Assembly (NCBI GenBank): GCA_012511645.1
Contig: JAAZFP010000086.1
Span: forward strand, 1-5,275
Length of the DNA: 5,275 bases
Direction of reading: 5' to 3'
Origin: Microbacteriaceae bacterium
GTDB lineage: Bacteria; Actinomycetota; Actinomycetes; Actinomycetales; Microbacteriaceae
Shown: positions 5,066 through 5,275 of the stretch, in pieces
How the letters are laid out: each line of letters opens with the position of its first letter
Numbering within the stretch: position 1 is the stretch's first letter
Position numbers and translations under genes: made by a program
Notes under the pieces: generated by a model
The model's database searches: none
What the model was told of the DNA's origin: nothing
Seen by the model: the letters and a program-made list of their open reading frames with translations, nothing else

Positions 5066-5275
5066 CTAGAAACCGCCACGTGTCTGTGGCAGTGCAGCGC
5101 TCGCCTCTTCGGCAATCACACGAGACAGGCCATCGAGCACGGGAGAGTCGAGGTTCCAGCGCTGCCAATAGAGGGGCATAAGGATCGGGCGGTCACCGAG
5201 TGCGACGAGGCTGCCGTCGGCGAGACCCGCCGAGCACTGCATCTCGGGCAGCATGCCCCAGCCCATGCCGAGCGC
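5066..5275 (-). CDS. argP: LysR-type regulator, ArgP/LysG-like, C-terminal end (partial)
   Basis: Only the last 69 residues and the TAG stop are present; the start lies beyond the right edge. The sequence GMGWGMLPE, then LADGSLVAL, then PLYWQRW.LDSPVLDGL is the ending of the effector-binding domain of LysR-type regulators of the ArgP (IciA)/LysG group. The 'PLYWQRW' block and following amphipathic helix are the strongest signs. Known members sense basic amino acids and control lysine or arginine export (lysE, argO), usually from a divergent gene that would lie outside this window. The DNA-binding domain is not visible, so the ArgP/LysG call rests on the tail alone. The nucleotidase gene starts 30 bp after the stop, in the same frame. 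Nothing else suggests that the regulator controls it. Confidence 0.8.
   Translation of the reverse strand, partial: ALGMGWGMLPEMQCSAGLADGSLVALGDRPILMPLYWQRWNLDSPVLDGLSRVIAEEASAALPQTRGGF

Overview
The window is GC-rich and tightly packed, and it looks like the chromosome of a high-GC Gram-positive bacterium. The best guess is an actinomycete of the Microbacteriaceae type. This rests on the base composition, ATGA overlaps between genes, a secreted nucleotidase with an LAxTG-type wall-sorting tail, and an ArgP/LysG-type regulator. The genus is not determined. No RNA gene, CRISPR array, insertion sequence or phage gene was seen.

Layout, left to right. (1) Bases 1-117 hold the last 38 codons of an AraC-family regulator. 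(2) A 90-bp gap carries a plausible sigma-70-type promoter at 142-171. (3) Three forward genes at 208-3082 form a tight operon in which each junction is a 4-bp ATGA overlap. They encode an unrecognised single-pass membrane protein (221 aa), a PrsW-family intramembrane metalloprotease homologue (332 aa) and a two-part class I SAM-dependent methyltransferase with an NPPW motif (405 aa). (4) After only 9 bp, a reverse-strand gene (5035-3092) converges on the operon. It encodes a 647-aa exported 5'-nucleotidase/metallophosphatase with a Pro-rich stalk and an LARTG sorting signal. (5) Thirty bases upstream of its start, on the same strand and in the same frame, ends a LysR-type ArgP/LysG-like regulator cut by the right window edge.

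How the genes may work together. The operon places a small membrane protein with an external domain directly before a membrane-embedded protease. Known PrsW acts on a single-pass membrane anti-sigma factor, so the 221-aa protein is a reasonable candidate substrate or partner, but this is inference from gene order. The methyltransferase is translationally linked to the protease; its substrate cannot be read from sequence. The nucleotidase probably releases phosphate and nucleosides from extracellular nucleotides at the cell wall. Its closeness to the LysR gene allows co-transcription but does not show regulation.

The most notable points are the candidate substrate-protease pair, the Glu-Asp variant of the PrsW Glu-Glu motif, a perfect 9-bp-arm inverted repeat just before the methyltransferase ribosome binding site, a hexapeptide repeat in the methyltransferase linker, and the LAxTG sorting signal. 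I saw no clear evidence of a wholly new system such as a defence island.
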